Of a stretch of 64,000 bases of DNA, positions 48,601 to 63,206 are shown piece after piece. The translations under genes were made by a program, and so were the position numbers. Below the pieces are notes generated by a model that saw only the letters and a list, made by a program, of their open reading frames with translations, was not told the DNA's origin and did no database searches. Source of the DNA: Bugulina stolonifera (lineage: Eukaryota > Bryozoa > Gymnolaemata > Cheilostomatida > Bugulidae); contig OW285189.1 in NCBI GenBank assembly GCA_935421135.1, forward strand, positions 25,298,298-25,362,297, written 5' to 3'. How positions within the stretch are numbered: position 1 is the stretch's first letter; each line of letters begins with the position of its first letter.

Positions 48601-51600
48601 GTATATTAGTAGGAATATTAGTAGGTATATTAGTAGGTATATAGTAAGTATATACTGTAGTACGCATATAACAAGTATATAGTAAGTGTATGTATACAGT
48701 ACAGTACATACCAGAGTATAACTATTACACCAAACACAACGCCAGGGGATAGAAGTATATCCATAACAAATCTGTCAAATTTTACTTCACTCTCAGCAGA
48801 CAGTTTGGATAGAGTGAGTGTGATGACATCAGTTACTACAGTCTGATTGGTAAATGGACCGCACTCCTCCGATGGTGCTACTCTGCAGGTATAAAATACA
48901 TCTACATGTATGTATATGGTTATTAGCTTCACAATCAACCTTATTCACGAATCAACTTCACATAAAGGGACTAGTTAAACAAATGAATCAGAGAAACAGA
49001 GTGGAACTGATACAGAAAATAAAGTTAGTTTTATCACAGTACACAGCAAATCATAGTTACACATGGCAGTACACGGTATGTCACAGACTATACAGTATAT
49101 ACGTACTGGACTATACAGTGTATACACATTGGACTATACAGTATGTACGTACTGAACTATACAATGTATACGTACTGAACAATAGCCAATCCAAACATAA
49201 CAGCACAGAAGATGAAGCCTATGAAGAGGAAGATGAGGAAGACAGTATGCATTTTAGCAGCTCTCCATGGCTTAGTAGTAGGTATACATGCATTCATTAC
49301 TGTAATCTGTAAGTGTACAACAGTTATCATACATAATGATATATGTATAACACAATGTGTGTATAAACTGTGGCATGTTACATGTATATACATTCATGTA
49401 TATACATGTACAACAGTTACATGTATCAACACTGAAAGAACAACAAATACAAGAGCTGAAGACATTGGAAATGATACTAAACAGGTAAACACAATCACAC
49501 TGGGCTGAACTAACTAGTGCTGTCTAGAGAACGTACATACTTGACTTACCCTTTTTATGTAGAATATTAACCAGAGTTTTATAACCACGACTACTGTAAG
49601 TAAGGGGCAGTAGTATATACCCAGCCTACAAAAAATACAAAAACATGCCAGTACTAAGATATTAGTATAATCAACATATTTATGTGCAACAGATAATATT
49701 ATGGTGTACAATGTAATATATACAGTGTGTAATATGTACTATAAGTCACTGTGGTTGTAGATGTATATTATAGCCATAGTGTTATAAGCTATATCACACA
49801 TACCATAGGAGAAACTGGTTGTATATTATAGCCATAGTGTTATAAGCAATATCAAACTGGGGTAGGATAGACCCTCCATCCTCTGATTTCTTCTCCTCGA
49901 GCCTCCTACAGCAGTACTGAGTCACCAGCCTGCACAAGGGGAAATAGCATACATTAGTATAATTATTTGACTATTATCTGACCGTTTTATCTATTTACTT
50001 GTTTCGATACGCTGGTACTGCATGGTGCACAACATGGTGTGATGCAATCCAACCATTCAACCTGTGGATTAACAACAGTGATAGGGAGAGACGTACCTAT
50101 ATAGTACTTCGGTAACAAGAGTGACAACGAGTCCAAACAGGAAGTCTATAACGACGAGACTGTAAGCCTTCTCCCCGAGTCTAGTCTCCCAGCATTGCTC
50201 CTAAATATTAGCATATGAGCAATGTAGCCTCAGTAGTATACTACACAGATAACATACCATACCAGTGTACAGTTGGTGTTGTACAGTATATACATTAAAC
50301 CTAACATACCAGTGTACAGTTGGTGTTGTACAGTATATACATTAAACATATCATACCAGTGTACAGTTGGTGTTGTACAGTATATACATTAAACATATCG
50401 TACCAGTGTACAGTTGGTATTCTACAGTATATACATTAAACATATCGTACCAGTGTACAGTTGGTATTCTACAGTATATACATTAAACATATCGTACCAG
50501 TGTACAGTTGGTATTCTACAGTATATACATTAAACATATCATAGCAGTGTACAGTTGGTGTTGTACAGTATATACATTAAACATATCATAGCAGTGTACA
50601 GTTGGTATTGTACAGAATATACATTAAACATATCATACCAGTGTACAGTTGGTATTGTACAGTATATACATTAAACATATCATAGCAGTGTACAGTTGGT
50701 ATTGTACAGTATATACATTAAACATATCATACCAGTGTACAGTTGGTATTGTACAGTATATACATTAAACATATCATCCCAGTGTACAATTGGTATTGTA
50801 CAGTATATACATTAAACCTAACATACCAGTGTACAGTTGGTATTGTACAGTATATACATTAAACATATCATACCAGTGTACAGTTGGTATTGTACAGTAT
50901 ATACATTAAACATATCGTACCAGTGTACAGTTGGTATTCTACAGTATATACATTAAACATATCATAGCAGTGTACAGTTGGTATTGTACAGTATATACAT
51001 TAAACCAAACATACCAGTGTACAGTTGGTATTGTACAGTATATACATTAAACATATCATACCAGTGTACAGTTGGTATTGTACAGTATATACATCAAACA
51101 TATCATACCAGTGTACAGTTGGTGTTGAACAGTATATACATTAAACATATCATACCAGTGTACAGTTGGTGTTGTACAGTATATACATTAAACATATCAT
51201 ACCAGTGTACAGTTGGTATTCTACAGTATATATATTAAACATATCATACCAGTGTACAGTTGGTATTGTACAGTATATACATTAAACATATCATACCAGT
51301 GTACAGTTGGTATTGTACAGTATATACATCAAACATATCATACCAGTGTACAGTTGGTGTTGTACAGTATATACATTAAACATATCATACCAGTGTACAG
51401 TTGGTATTGTACAGTATATACATTAAACATATCATACCAGTGTACAGTTGGTATTCTACAGTATATATATTAAACATATCATACCAGTGTACAGTTGGTA
51501 TTGCCATTCTTTTCTATAAGAGAGCAGACTTGCGATGGAAACATACTGGAGACAAAGTAGGAGCCCAACGTAGCTCCATATAGCAACATCGTCCTACAAG

Positions 51601-54600
51601 TACGTGCAGTTAATATCCCCTAATTATGACAAAAACAAGAAATCATCATTTTCGCTGGTAAAATCCCAAAGCAGAGAATATGAAACGTAATGTCGGATTA
51701 TATTCCAGTGTAAAGAATAGACAAGAACAGAGAATGACTGTAAGTGATTTGACAGCAGCTCACTACTCAGTGTATAAGTATACATATATGTACTGCATAT
51801 AAGCATATATACACAATAAAGTATAGTATATACATGTACATACATGTACATACATGTACATACATGTACTGCATATAAGCATACATGCACTGGATATAAG
51901 CATACATATACTGCATATAAGCATACTTACATTATAAGTGTTGTGTAGACCATAGACTTTGGATTTACAAACTTTAGAGCTCCAGATATGACGGAGAAGA
52001 CGAATGGTACAAATATATTGATGGCTGTTATCAAAGCTGGAAGTAACAAGTCTTTGAGCCACACATCTTGTGCCTGATCATAACATAACATATTATTATA
52101 ACAGATTATAGTACAGTATAACACAACATATTATTATAATAGAATATAGTATAACATAACATATTATTATAACAGAATATTGTACAGTATAACATAACAT
52201 GCAGAGATGTATAGTTTATGTGATCAATGTACCTCTCCATAATACAACTCTCTTTTGATGAGATAGACAGCAACAAGGCATCCCCCAATAACCAGTAACA
52301 TCATAAATATGGCACCTAGACGGTAGACGAACATGACAAAGCTCTCACCACATGGTAGAGTGATGGCTCTTTGCTCTTTACTTGCACAAAATTCCTGAAA
52401 GGCACAATAAGAGCTGCACTACACTACACTGCACATATAATGGTATCCATTGCATTTTCATTCAGCTTTCCATACATAATACTCATAAAATACAAACGTA
52501 CACATATACTCGTATGTGTTTGGATTTGATTCATACCATGTATAATGTATCATGTTGTATTATAACTCTCCCAATGCTTAATGCTGCTGGCAGTACAGCT
52601 ATTAGTACACCAGTACATGATAATCATAGTACAGCTATTAGTACACTAGTACATGATAATCATAGTACAGCTATTAGTACACCAGTACATGATAATCATA
52701 GTACAGCTATTAGTACACCAGTACATGATAATCATAGTACAACTATTAGTACACCAGTACATGATAATCATAGTACAGCTATTAGTACACTAGTACATGA
52801 TAATCATAGTACAGCTATTAGTACACTAGTACATGATAATCATAGTACAGCTATTAGTACACTAGTACATGATAATCATAGTACAGCTATTAGTACACCA
52901 GTACATGATAATCATAGTATAGCTATTAGTACACTAGTACATGATAATCATAGTACAGCTATTAGTACACCAGTATATGATAATCATAGTACAGCTATTA
53001 GTACACCAGTACATGATAATCATAGTATAGCTATTAGTACACTAGTACATGATAATCATAGTACAGCTATTAGTACACTAGTACATGATAATCATAGTAC
53101 AGCTATTAGTACACTAGTACATGATAATCATAGTACAGCTATTAGTACACCAGTACATGATAATCATAGTACAGCTATTAGTACACCAGTACATGATAAT
53201 CATAGTATAGCTATTAGTACACCAGTACATGATAATCATAGTACAGCTATTAGTACACTAGTACATGATAATCATAGTACAGCTATTAGTACACCAGTAC
53301 ATGATAATCATAGTATAGCTATTAGTACACCAGTACATGATAATCATAGTACAGCTATTAGTACACTAGTACATGATAATCATAGTACAGCTATTAGTAC
53401 ACTAGTACATGATAATCATAGTACAGCTATTAGTACACTAGTACATGATAATCATAGTACAGCTATTAGTACACCAGTACATGATAATCATAGTACAGCT
53501 ATTAGTACACTAGTATATGATAATCATAGTACAGCTATTAGTACACCAGCGCATGATAATCATAGTACATCTATTAGTACACCAGTATATGATAATCATA
53601 GTACAGCTATTAGTACACCAGTACATGATAATCATAGTACAGCTATTAGTACACCAGTATATGATAATCATAGTACAGCTATTAGTACACCAGTACATGA
53701 TAATCATAGTACATCTATTAGTACACCAGTATATGATAATCATAGTACAGCTATTAGTACACCAGTACATGATAATCATAGTACAGCTATTAGTACACCA
53801 GTACATGATAATCATAGTACAGCTATTAGTACACTAGTACATGATAATCATAGTACAGCTATTAGTACACCAGTACATGATAATCATAGTACATCTATTA
53901 GTACACTAGTACATGATAATCATAGTACAGCTATTAGTACACCAGTACATGATAATCATAGTACATCTATTAGTACACTAGTACATGATAATCATAGTAC
54001 AGCTATTAGTACACCAGTACATGATAATCATAGTACAGCTATTAGTACACTAGTACATGATAATCATAGTACAGCTATTAGTACACCAGTACATGATAAT
54101 CATAGTACATCTATTAGTACACTAGTACATGATAATCATAGTACAGCTATTAGTACACCAGTACATGATAATCATAGTACAGCTATTAGTACACCAGTAC
54201 ATGATAATCATAGTACAGCTATTAGTACACTAGTACATGATAATCATAGCACAGCTATTAGTACACCAGTACATGATAATCATAGTACAGCTATTAGTAC
54301 ACCAGTACATGATAATCATAGTACAACTATTAGTACACCAGTACATGATAATCATGTTACAGCTATTAGTACACTAGTACATGATAATCATAGCACAGCT
54401 ATTAGTACACTAGTACATGATAATCATAGTACAGCTATTAGTACACTAGTACATGATAATCATAGTATAGCTATTAGTACACTAGTACATGATAATCATA
54501 GTACAGCTATTAGTACACTAGTACATGATAATCATAGTACAGCTATTAGTACACTAGTACATGATAATCATAGTACAGCTATTAGTACACCAGTACATGA

Positions 54601-57600
54601 TAATCATAGTATAGCTATTAGTACACTAGTACATGATAATCATAGTACAGCTATTAGTACACTAGTACATGATAATCATAGTACAGCTATTAGTACACTA
54701 GTACATGATAATCATAGTACAGCTATTAGTACACCAGTACATGATAATCATAGTATAGCTATTAGTACACTAGTACATGATAATCATAGTACAGCTATTA
54801 GTACACCAGTATATGATAATCATAGTACAGCTATTAGTACACCAGTACATGATAATCATAGTATAGCTATTAGTACACTAGTACATGATAATCATAGTAC
54901 AGCTATTAGTACACTAGTACATGATAATCATAGTACAGCTATTAGTACACTAGTACATGATAATCATAGTACAGCTATTAGTACACTAGTACATGATAAT
55001 CATAGTACAGCTATTAGTACACCAGTACATGATAATCATAGTATAGCTATTAGTACACCAGTACATGATAATCATAGTACAGATATTAGTACACCAGTAC
55101 ATGATAATCATAGTACAGCTATTAGTACACCAGTACAAGATAATCATAGTACAGCTATTAGTACACCAGTACATGATAATCATAGTACAGCTATTAGTAC
55201 ACCAGTACAAGATAATCATAGTACATCTATTAGTACACCAGTACATGATAATCATAGTACATCTATTAGTACACCAGTACATGATAATCATAGTACAGCT
55301 ATTAGTACACCAGTACATGATAATCATAGTACAGCTATTAGTACACCAGTACATGATAATCATAGTATAGCTATTAGTACACTAGTATATGATAATCATA
55401 GTACAGCTATTAGTACACCAGTACATGATAATCATAGTACAGCTATTAGTACACCAGTACATGATAATCATAGTACAGCTATTAGTACACCAGTACATGA
55501 TAATCATAGTATAGCTATTAGTACACCAGTACATGATAATCATAGTACAGATATTAGTACACCAGTACATGATAATCATAGTACAGCTATTAGTACACCA
55601 GTACAAGATAATCATAGTACAGCTATTAGTACACCAGTACATGATAATCATAGTACAGCTATTAGTACACCAGTACAAGATAATCATAGTACATCTATTA
55701 GTACACCAGTACATGATAATCATAGTACAGCTATTAGTACACCAGTACATGATAATCATAGTATAGCTATTAGTACACTAGTATATGATAATCATAGTAC
55801 AGCTATTAGTACACCAGTACATGATAATCATAGTATAGCTATTAGTACACCAGTACATGATAATCATAGTATAGCTATTAGTACACTAGTACATGATAAT
55901 CATAGTATAGCTATTAGTACACTAGTACATGATAATCATAGTATAGCTATTAGTACACCAGTATATGATAATCATAGTACAGCTATTAGTACACCAGTAC
56001 ATGATAATCATAGTATAGCTATTAGTACACTAGTACATGATAATCATAGTACATCTATTAGTACACCAGTACATGATAATCATAGTACAGCTATTAGTAC
56101 ACCAGTACATGATAATCATAGTATAGCTATTAGTACACCAGTACATGATAATCATAGTACATCAGTTCTAGAGAGGAGAGACTACTGAATATAAAGATTG
56201 AGTCAATGTGCACTATTATTACGAACTGACCCTGAAATCCCTGTACATATTCTTTTTCTTTGACCGAGCGGTCTTGGACGAGTCAACCATGTAGTCCCAG
56301 CCGTCAACCACTTTCAACACGTACTGAAAGGTAAACTTATCACTGCTCTCTATGAAGTTTGCTCTGTACGACTTGGCAACACTACAGTACAGTACGTGTG
56401 TAAACAGTAGGTACACTACAGTACAGTGCGCGTGTAAACAGTAGGTACACTACAGTACAGTGCGCGTGTAAACAGTAGGTACACTACAGTACAGTGTATG
56501 TGTGTAAACAGTATGTACACCACAGTACAGTATGTGTGTAAACAGTAGGAACTCTACAGTACAGTACGTGTGTAAACAATAGGAACTCTACAGTACAGTA
56601 TGTGTGTAAACAGTAGGAACTCTACAGTACAGCATATTTCGTTTAAATATTAGGAAACAATAACTGACACATTGATAACTGCATGTAACCAGATGGAATT
56701 ATCTATTGTTCAGTTCATATTACTATCATCAGACAAGGAATTTTGAACATTATATCATACAATTGAATAGTTTGTATATACTTAGCCTGTGGACTAACCT
56801 AACAGCAATGACAAGGAAGAAGAAGAGGAAATATACTCCCATAGTGAGTAGATATGCCACCTTCATGTTATAGTAGTATTCAACGCCTACGTTAGACTTG
56901 CTGTGTATAAGTAGATCTGTATAGTCACCATAGTACATCCACCCAGTAAACAGACCAGAAGAGTTGACTGCCTGTTTGAATAAATGACTACGAGTATTAT
57001 ACATACACTTATATATACATACACTTACATATACATACACTTACATATAGATACACTTACATATAGATACACTTACATATACATACACTTACATATACAT
57101 ACACTTACATATACATACACTTACATATAGATACACTTACATATAGATACACTTACATATACATACACTTACATATACATACACTTACATATACATACAC
57201 TTACATATACATACACTTACGTATACATACACTTACGTATACATACACTTACATATAGATACACTTACATATACATACACTTACATATAGATACACTTAC
57301 ATATAGATACACTTACATATACATACACTTACGTATACATACACTTACGTATACATACACTTACATATACATACACTTACATATACATACACTTACATAT
57401 ACATACATTTACATATACATACACTTACATATACATACACTTACATATACATACACTTACATATACATACACTTACATATACATACACTTACATATACAT
57501 ACACTTACATATAGATAAACTTACATATACATACACTTACATATAGATACACTTACATATAGATACACTTACATATACATACACTTACATATACATACAC

Positions 57601-60600
57601 TTACATATACATATACTTACGTATACATACACTTACATATACATACACTTACATATACATATACTTACGTATACATACACTTACATATACATACACTTAC
57701 GTATACATACACTTACATATACATACACTTAGTTTATCATATACCATACATTAGTGCGTAATATATACATACACATACACTTACATATACATAAACTTAC
57801 ATATACATACACTTACATATACATATACTTACATATACATATACATACATATACATACACTTACATATACATACACTTACATATAGATAAACTTACATAT
57901 AGATACACTTACATATAGATATACTTACGTATACATACACTTACATATACATACATTTACATATACATACACTTAGTTTATCATATACCATACATTAGTG
58001 TGTAATATATACATACACATACACTTACATATACATAAACTTACATATACATACACTTACATATACATATACTTACATATACATATACATACATATACAT
58101 ACACTTACATATACATACACTTACATATAGATAAACTTACATATAGATACACTTACATATAGATATACTTACGTATACATACACTTACATATACATACAT
58201 TTACATATACATACACTTAGTTTATCATATACCATACATTAGTGTGTAATATATACATACACATACACTTACATATACATACATTTACATATACATACAC
58301 TTAGTTTATCATATACCATACATTAGTGTGTAATATATACATATACATGTACATACACACAGTATACATGCTATTGTACATGTATACTGTGTCCTACAAT
58401 ACTGTATATTCTATGCATATACAGGTACATGTGAATATATACATACACTGGCTATTATACATTATATACTGCTTACCTTGCCAGTAATAAATTCCCTGCC
58501 AACCTGCTTTGCAGTGCCATACAAGTGGTCAGTACTAGCAGGTTGTTGCTGTATCTCCACTACATCACTCTCCCCTATCTTACCCAGAATCTTGTACAAC
58601 ATCTGAGGTATGAATAGGAACATCAGAATAATCAGACCTGTAATATATGCAGTAATATATACATGTACATGTATACACAGTAATATATACATGTACATGT
58701 ATACGCAGTAATATATACATGTACATATATACGCAGTAATATATACATGTACATATATACACAGTAATATATACATGTACATGTATACACAGTAATATAT
58801 ACATGTACATATATACACAGTAATATATACATGTACATATATACGCAGTAATATATACATGTACATGTATACGCAGTAATATATACATGTACATATATAC
58901 ACAGTAATATATACATGTACATGTATACGCAGTAATATATACATGTACATGTATACGCAGTAATATATACATGTACATGTATACGCAGCAATATATACAT
59001 GTACATGTATACGCAGTAAGATATACGCGGGAATATACATATACACTGCAATATATAGGCTGTTAGCTACATGACACCACCTACCTATAAGCACATTAGC
59101 TACGAACAGCCACCTCAGGAACAGGAAGTATGCAGTTACATCTGTACCAAAGTGACTAGCAAATGCCTTTAAATGCCCTTCCCACAATCCCATTGATCTG
59201 ATACCTGCGGCGATTGAACTCCTTGCCCGTTCTCGTTTCTGTAGCGTTTATATAATTATATTTGATACAATGCATGGAATACGTATGCAGGACAGACTAA
59301 TACATAATAATGATACAATATAACTGCAAACATATTGGTAGTAAATATGTAATATAATGTAAGAAGTAAAGTCAGCACTATAATCAAGTACGAATGGCTA
59401 GGAGTTGTCTTCTCTGTATTAGATAGAATAAAGAGAAGACGATCGACTACAGTCACTGCATGGTATGATCAGACACTCATTATGGGAAGGTGTGGTAGTA
59501 TAACACAGTGGTATTATGGGAAGGTGTGATAGTGTGACACAGTGGTATTATGGGAAGGTATGGTAGTATGACACAGTGGCATTATGGGAAGGTGTGATAG
59601 TATGACACAGTGGTATTATGGGAAGGTATGGTAGTATGACACAGTGGCATTATGGGAAGGTGTGATAGTATGACACAGTGGTATTATGGGAAGGTATGGT
59701 AGTATGACACAGTGGCATTATGGGAAGGTGTGATAGTATGACACAGTGGTATTATGGGAAGGTATGGTAGTATGACACAGTGGTATTATGGGAAAGTATG
59801 ATAGTATGACACAGTGGCATTATGGGAAGGTATGATAGTATAACACAGTGGTATTATGGGAAGGTATGATAGTATAACACAGTGGTATTATGGGAAGGTA
59901 TGATAGTATAACACAGCCTACCATCTCCCAGCTGTATTTGAAGCTCTTCCAACATCCAATGTGAAGGTGCCTTGCTGTAGCATTCTGGAGTGTTCCCTTT
60001 CTTAGTTCAGCCCTGCAGTATGTATTATATACACGAGTTGACAGATGCACCTATCCCACTAAAGTATGGTATATAGGCCCCACCCCAGTTGTGGAACCAA
60101 GTCTTTGGCTGCTCAAGGATATTATAACTTGCAGAGAAAGAGCTATCGCTCTTTGGTCAGCTAGCAACTATTAGGGGTTCACTACCAGGGCATTCACTGA
60201 AACATCCTTTGGAATACGCTCTACTTTTACTACGTACAATACTGAACCCCACGAATAGTCCATACGATCATAATTATGTATAATATAAGTACACTACATG
60301 ACTTGTGATAATGTAATATAGTAGGACAACAACAATGAACACAGTGTTAGCATATACTGCATACAACATCAAACTATTACTAAGGAATTTGGGATGGTGT
60401 TGTAAAGTGAGTGCGGGAGTACTATATCATATATTAATATTATATAATATACTATTTAATTTCACCTTCCCACAGAGTCACATCTGAAACACAGCATTGC
60501 AGATCAAATATTATCAAGACACAAGTCATAATCTATTATATAACTGAATATTAATACATGTAGTTCTATTATACATGTATGCAGGCACAAAGCATATGAT

Positions 60601-62556
60601 TATAGTATAAAATCATCCCAGTTCATTGCATTCAATGACATTACTCGAGATGAACAATAAAACTGGCCTTGATACATTTACAATGACATTAACACAAGGT
60701 GGTACCAGGTGCAGTAGTGATATGATGTGCACCTGTACTGTACATACATGTACGATGTACCCGGTGTACATACATGTATCTACACATAGTACACTGTACA
60801 TACATATATCTACACATAGTACACTGTACATACATGTATCTATACATAGTAAACTGTACATACATGTATCTACACATAGTACACTGTACATACATGTATC
60901 TACACATAGTACACTGTACATATATGTATCTACACATAGTACACTGTACATACATGTATCTACACATAGTACACTGTACATACACGTATCTATACATAGT
61001 AAACTGTACATACATGTATCTACACATAGTACACTGTACATACATGTATCTATACATAGTATATTGTACACACATGTATCTATACATAGTACACTGTACA
61101 TACATGTATCTACACATAGTACACTGTACATACATGTATCTATACATAGTACACTGTACACACATGTATCTATACATAGTACACTGTACATACATGTATC
61201 TACACATAGTACACTGTACATACATGTATCTACACATAGTACACTGTACATACATGTATCTATACATAGTACACTGTACACACATGTATCTATACATAGT
61301 ACACTGTACATACATGTATTTACACATAGTACACTGTACATACATGTATCTATACATAGTACACTGTACACACATGTATCTATACATAGTACACTGTACA
61401 TACATGTATCTACACATAGTACACTGTACATACATACCTGAGTAGCTTCTTCCTGCTCAGGTTGATAGGCATCTCTCTCAGCTCTTCCATCCTCTTAGCT
61501 GTCCTCCTCTCCTCGTCAAGATCCATCAGTTCCTCATCTTCTGTTCTCCATCTGTCTAAGATCTGATCATTCAGCTACAGCATTGTACAATAGTGTAATA
61601 CAATAGTGTAATACAATAGTGTAATACAATAGTGTAATACAATAGTGTAATACAATAGTGTAATACAATAGAGTAATACAATAGTGTAATACAATAGTGT
61701 AATACAATAGTGTAATACAATAGTGTAATACAATAGTGTAATACAATAGTGTAATACAATAGTGTAATACAATAGTGTAATACAATAGTGTAATACAATA
61801 GTGTAATACAATAGAGTAATACAATAGTGTAATACAATAGTGTAATATAATAGTGTAATACAATAGTGTAATATAATAGTGTAATACAATTTTAGTGTAG
61901 TACAATAGCATCGTACAATTTAGTGTATAGCATATAGTGTAGTATGTACTGTAGTGAACAGTGTAGTATATAGTGTAGTATGTACTGTAGTGGACAGTGT
62001 AGTATGTACTGTAGTGGACAGTGTAGTATATAGTGTAGCATGTACTGTAGTGGACAGTGTAGTATATAGTGTAGCATGTACTGTAGTGGACAGTGTAGTA
62101 TATAGTGTAGTATGTACTGTAGTGGACAGTGTAGTATGTACTGTAGTGGACAGTGTAGTATGTACTGTAGTGGGCAGTGTAGTATGTATTGCAGTAGATA
62201 GCAGAGGATATAGTGTAGTATTTAGTGTATCAGGTTTTACCTGCTGTGGGTTCTTTCTCCATGTGCTGCATATGTGTGTAGGGCGTCGGCTCTTGGCTCG
62301 GGCTATAGCTGTGGACTTCCTCTTACGGAGGCCTCCGTGCCCTAGGGATCTGTAACCTAGCGCTGTAACATACAAACACTATACTTAGTCAGATTATTTC
62401 ACCCTGATGGAAGGAGGGGCAGCTGGGCCTACTTACAGAGCACTTGGGAACCATTAGCTACGTATCACGCGATTTTATAATAACATAAACTCCACCAACT
62501 GTCAGTTTGCACACCTATGAGTTAGCAGGCTGCTGCAGCAGCAGCAGCAGGCTGCT

Positions 62557-62612
<56 letters not shown>

Positions 62613-63165
62613 CTAGTCACCACATATGATATAATCTGTAGCATGTATATTCAACATATCTAGCCTATATATACATGTATAACAGATTGATAGTATCATG
62701 ATAAGGATAGCACATATCTACAGTATAATCAATACCTACATGTACGTTATGAGGAAAAGTTGTTATCTTACTGTAGAGGTCATAGGTACGAGCTTAGCAC
62801 TGAGTACCATTATCTGCTACTTATAAGAGAAATGATATGAAATTCACTTCCTTAATATTAACTAACTGTTACAATTAGTGGACTGAGTAGCTGTTATGTA
62901 GCCGCTAGTAATATATTATATAGGTGTGGGTGTGGTCTCTGTATTTCCATACATGATCAACTACTCATCATATCATCAGTTCTAAACTCCTAAAACAGTG
63001 AGTGTCGGCACGTTGGTGACTGCCAGCCTACCCACCCAATAGCTGGTATAACATGACTTTACTGTACCTAATACCATACACATATTATATGTACATAATA
63101 TAGGTTACCTACTTCACTGTACCTAATACCATATACATATACATGTATATATAGGTCGTGGTATG

Positions 63166-63206
<41 letters not shown>

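Larger units (their letters stand above)
49176..52394 (-). other. TMC conserved core (helices about 3-9)
   Basis: Exon 52233-52394 has an intracellular/extracellular loop with FCASKEQRAITLPCGES, then helix FRLGAIFMM-type VYRLGAIFMMLLVIGGCLVA. Exon 51931-52073 carries helix LITAINIFVPFVFSVIS, and 51485-51593 carries LLYGATLGSYFVSS. Exon 50097-50200 has the family CWET signature and a helix. 49804-49929 has the cytosolic FDIA..TM..IYNQF segment, 49550-49625 a helix ending IKLWLIFYIKR, and 49176-49306 the KPWRAAKM loop plus a helix. These helices line the pore in TMC structures. No stop or frame break is visible. Confidence 0.85.

Noticed and set aside
52382..56188. 1,268-codon plus-strand open frame (AISTPVHDNHST repeats)
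   Set aside because: It is a 36-nt minisatellite inside a TMC intron on the opposite strand, open only because the unit is a multiple of 3 and lacks stops. No non-repeat coding sequence surrounds it.
60613..61445. Several 220-270-codon frames on both strands
   Set aside because: 30-nt repeat array in a TMC intron.
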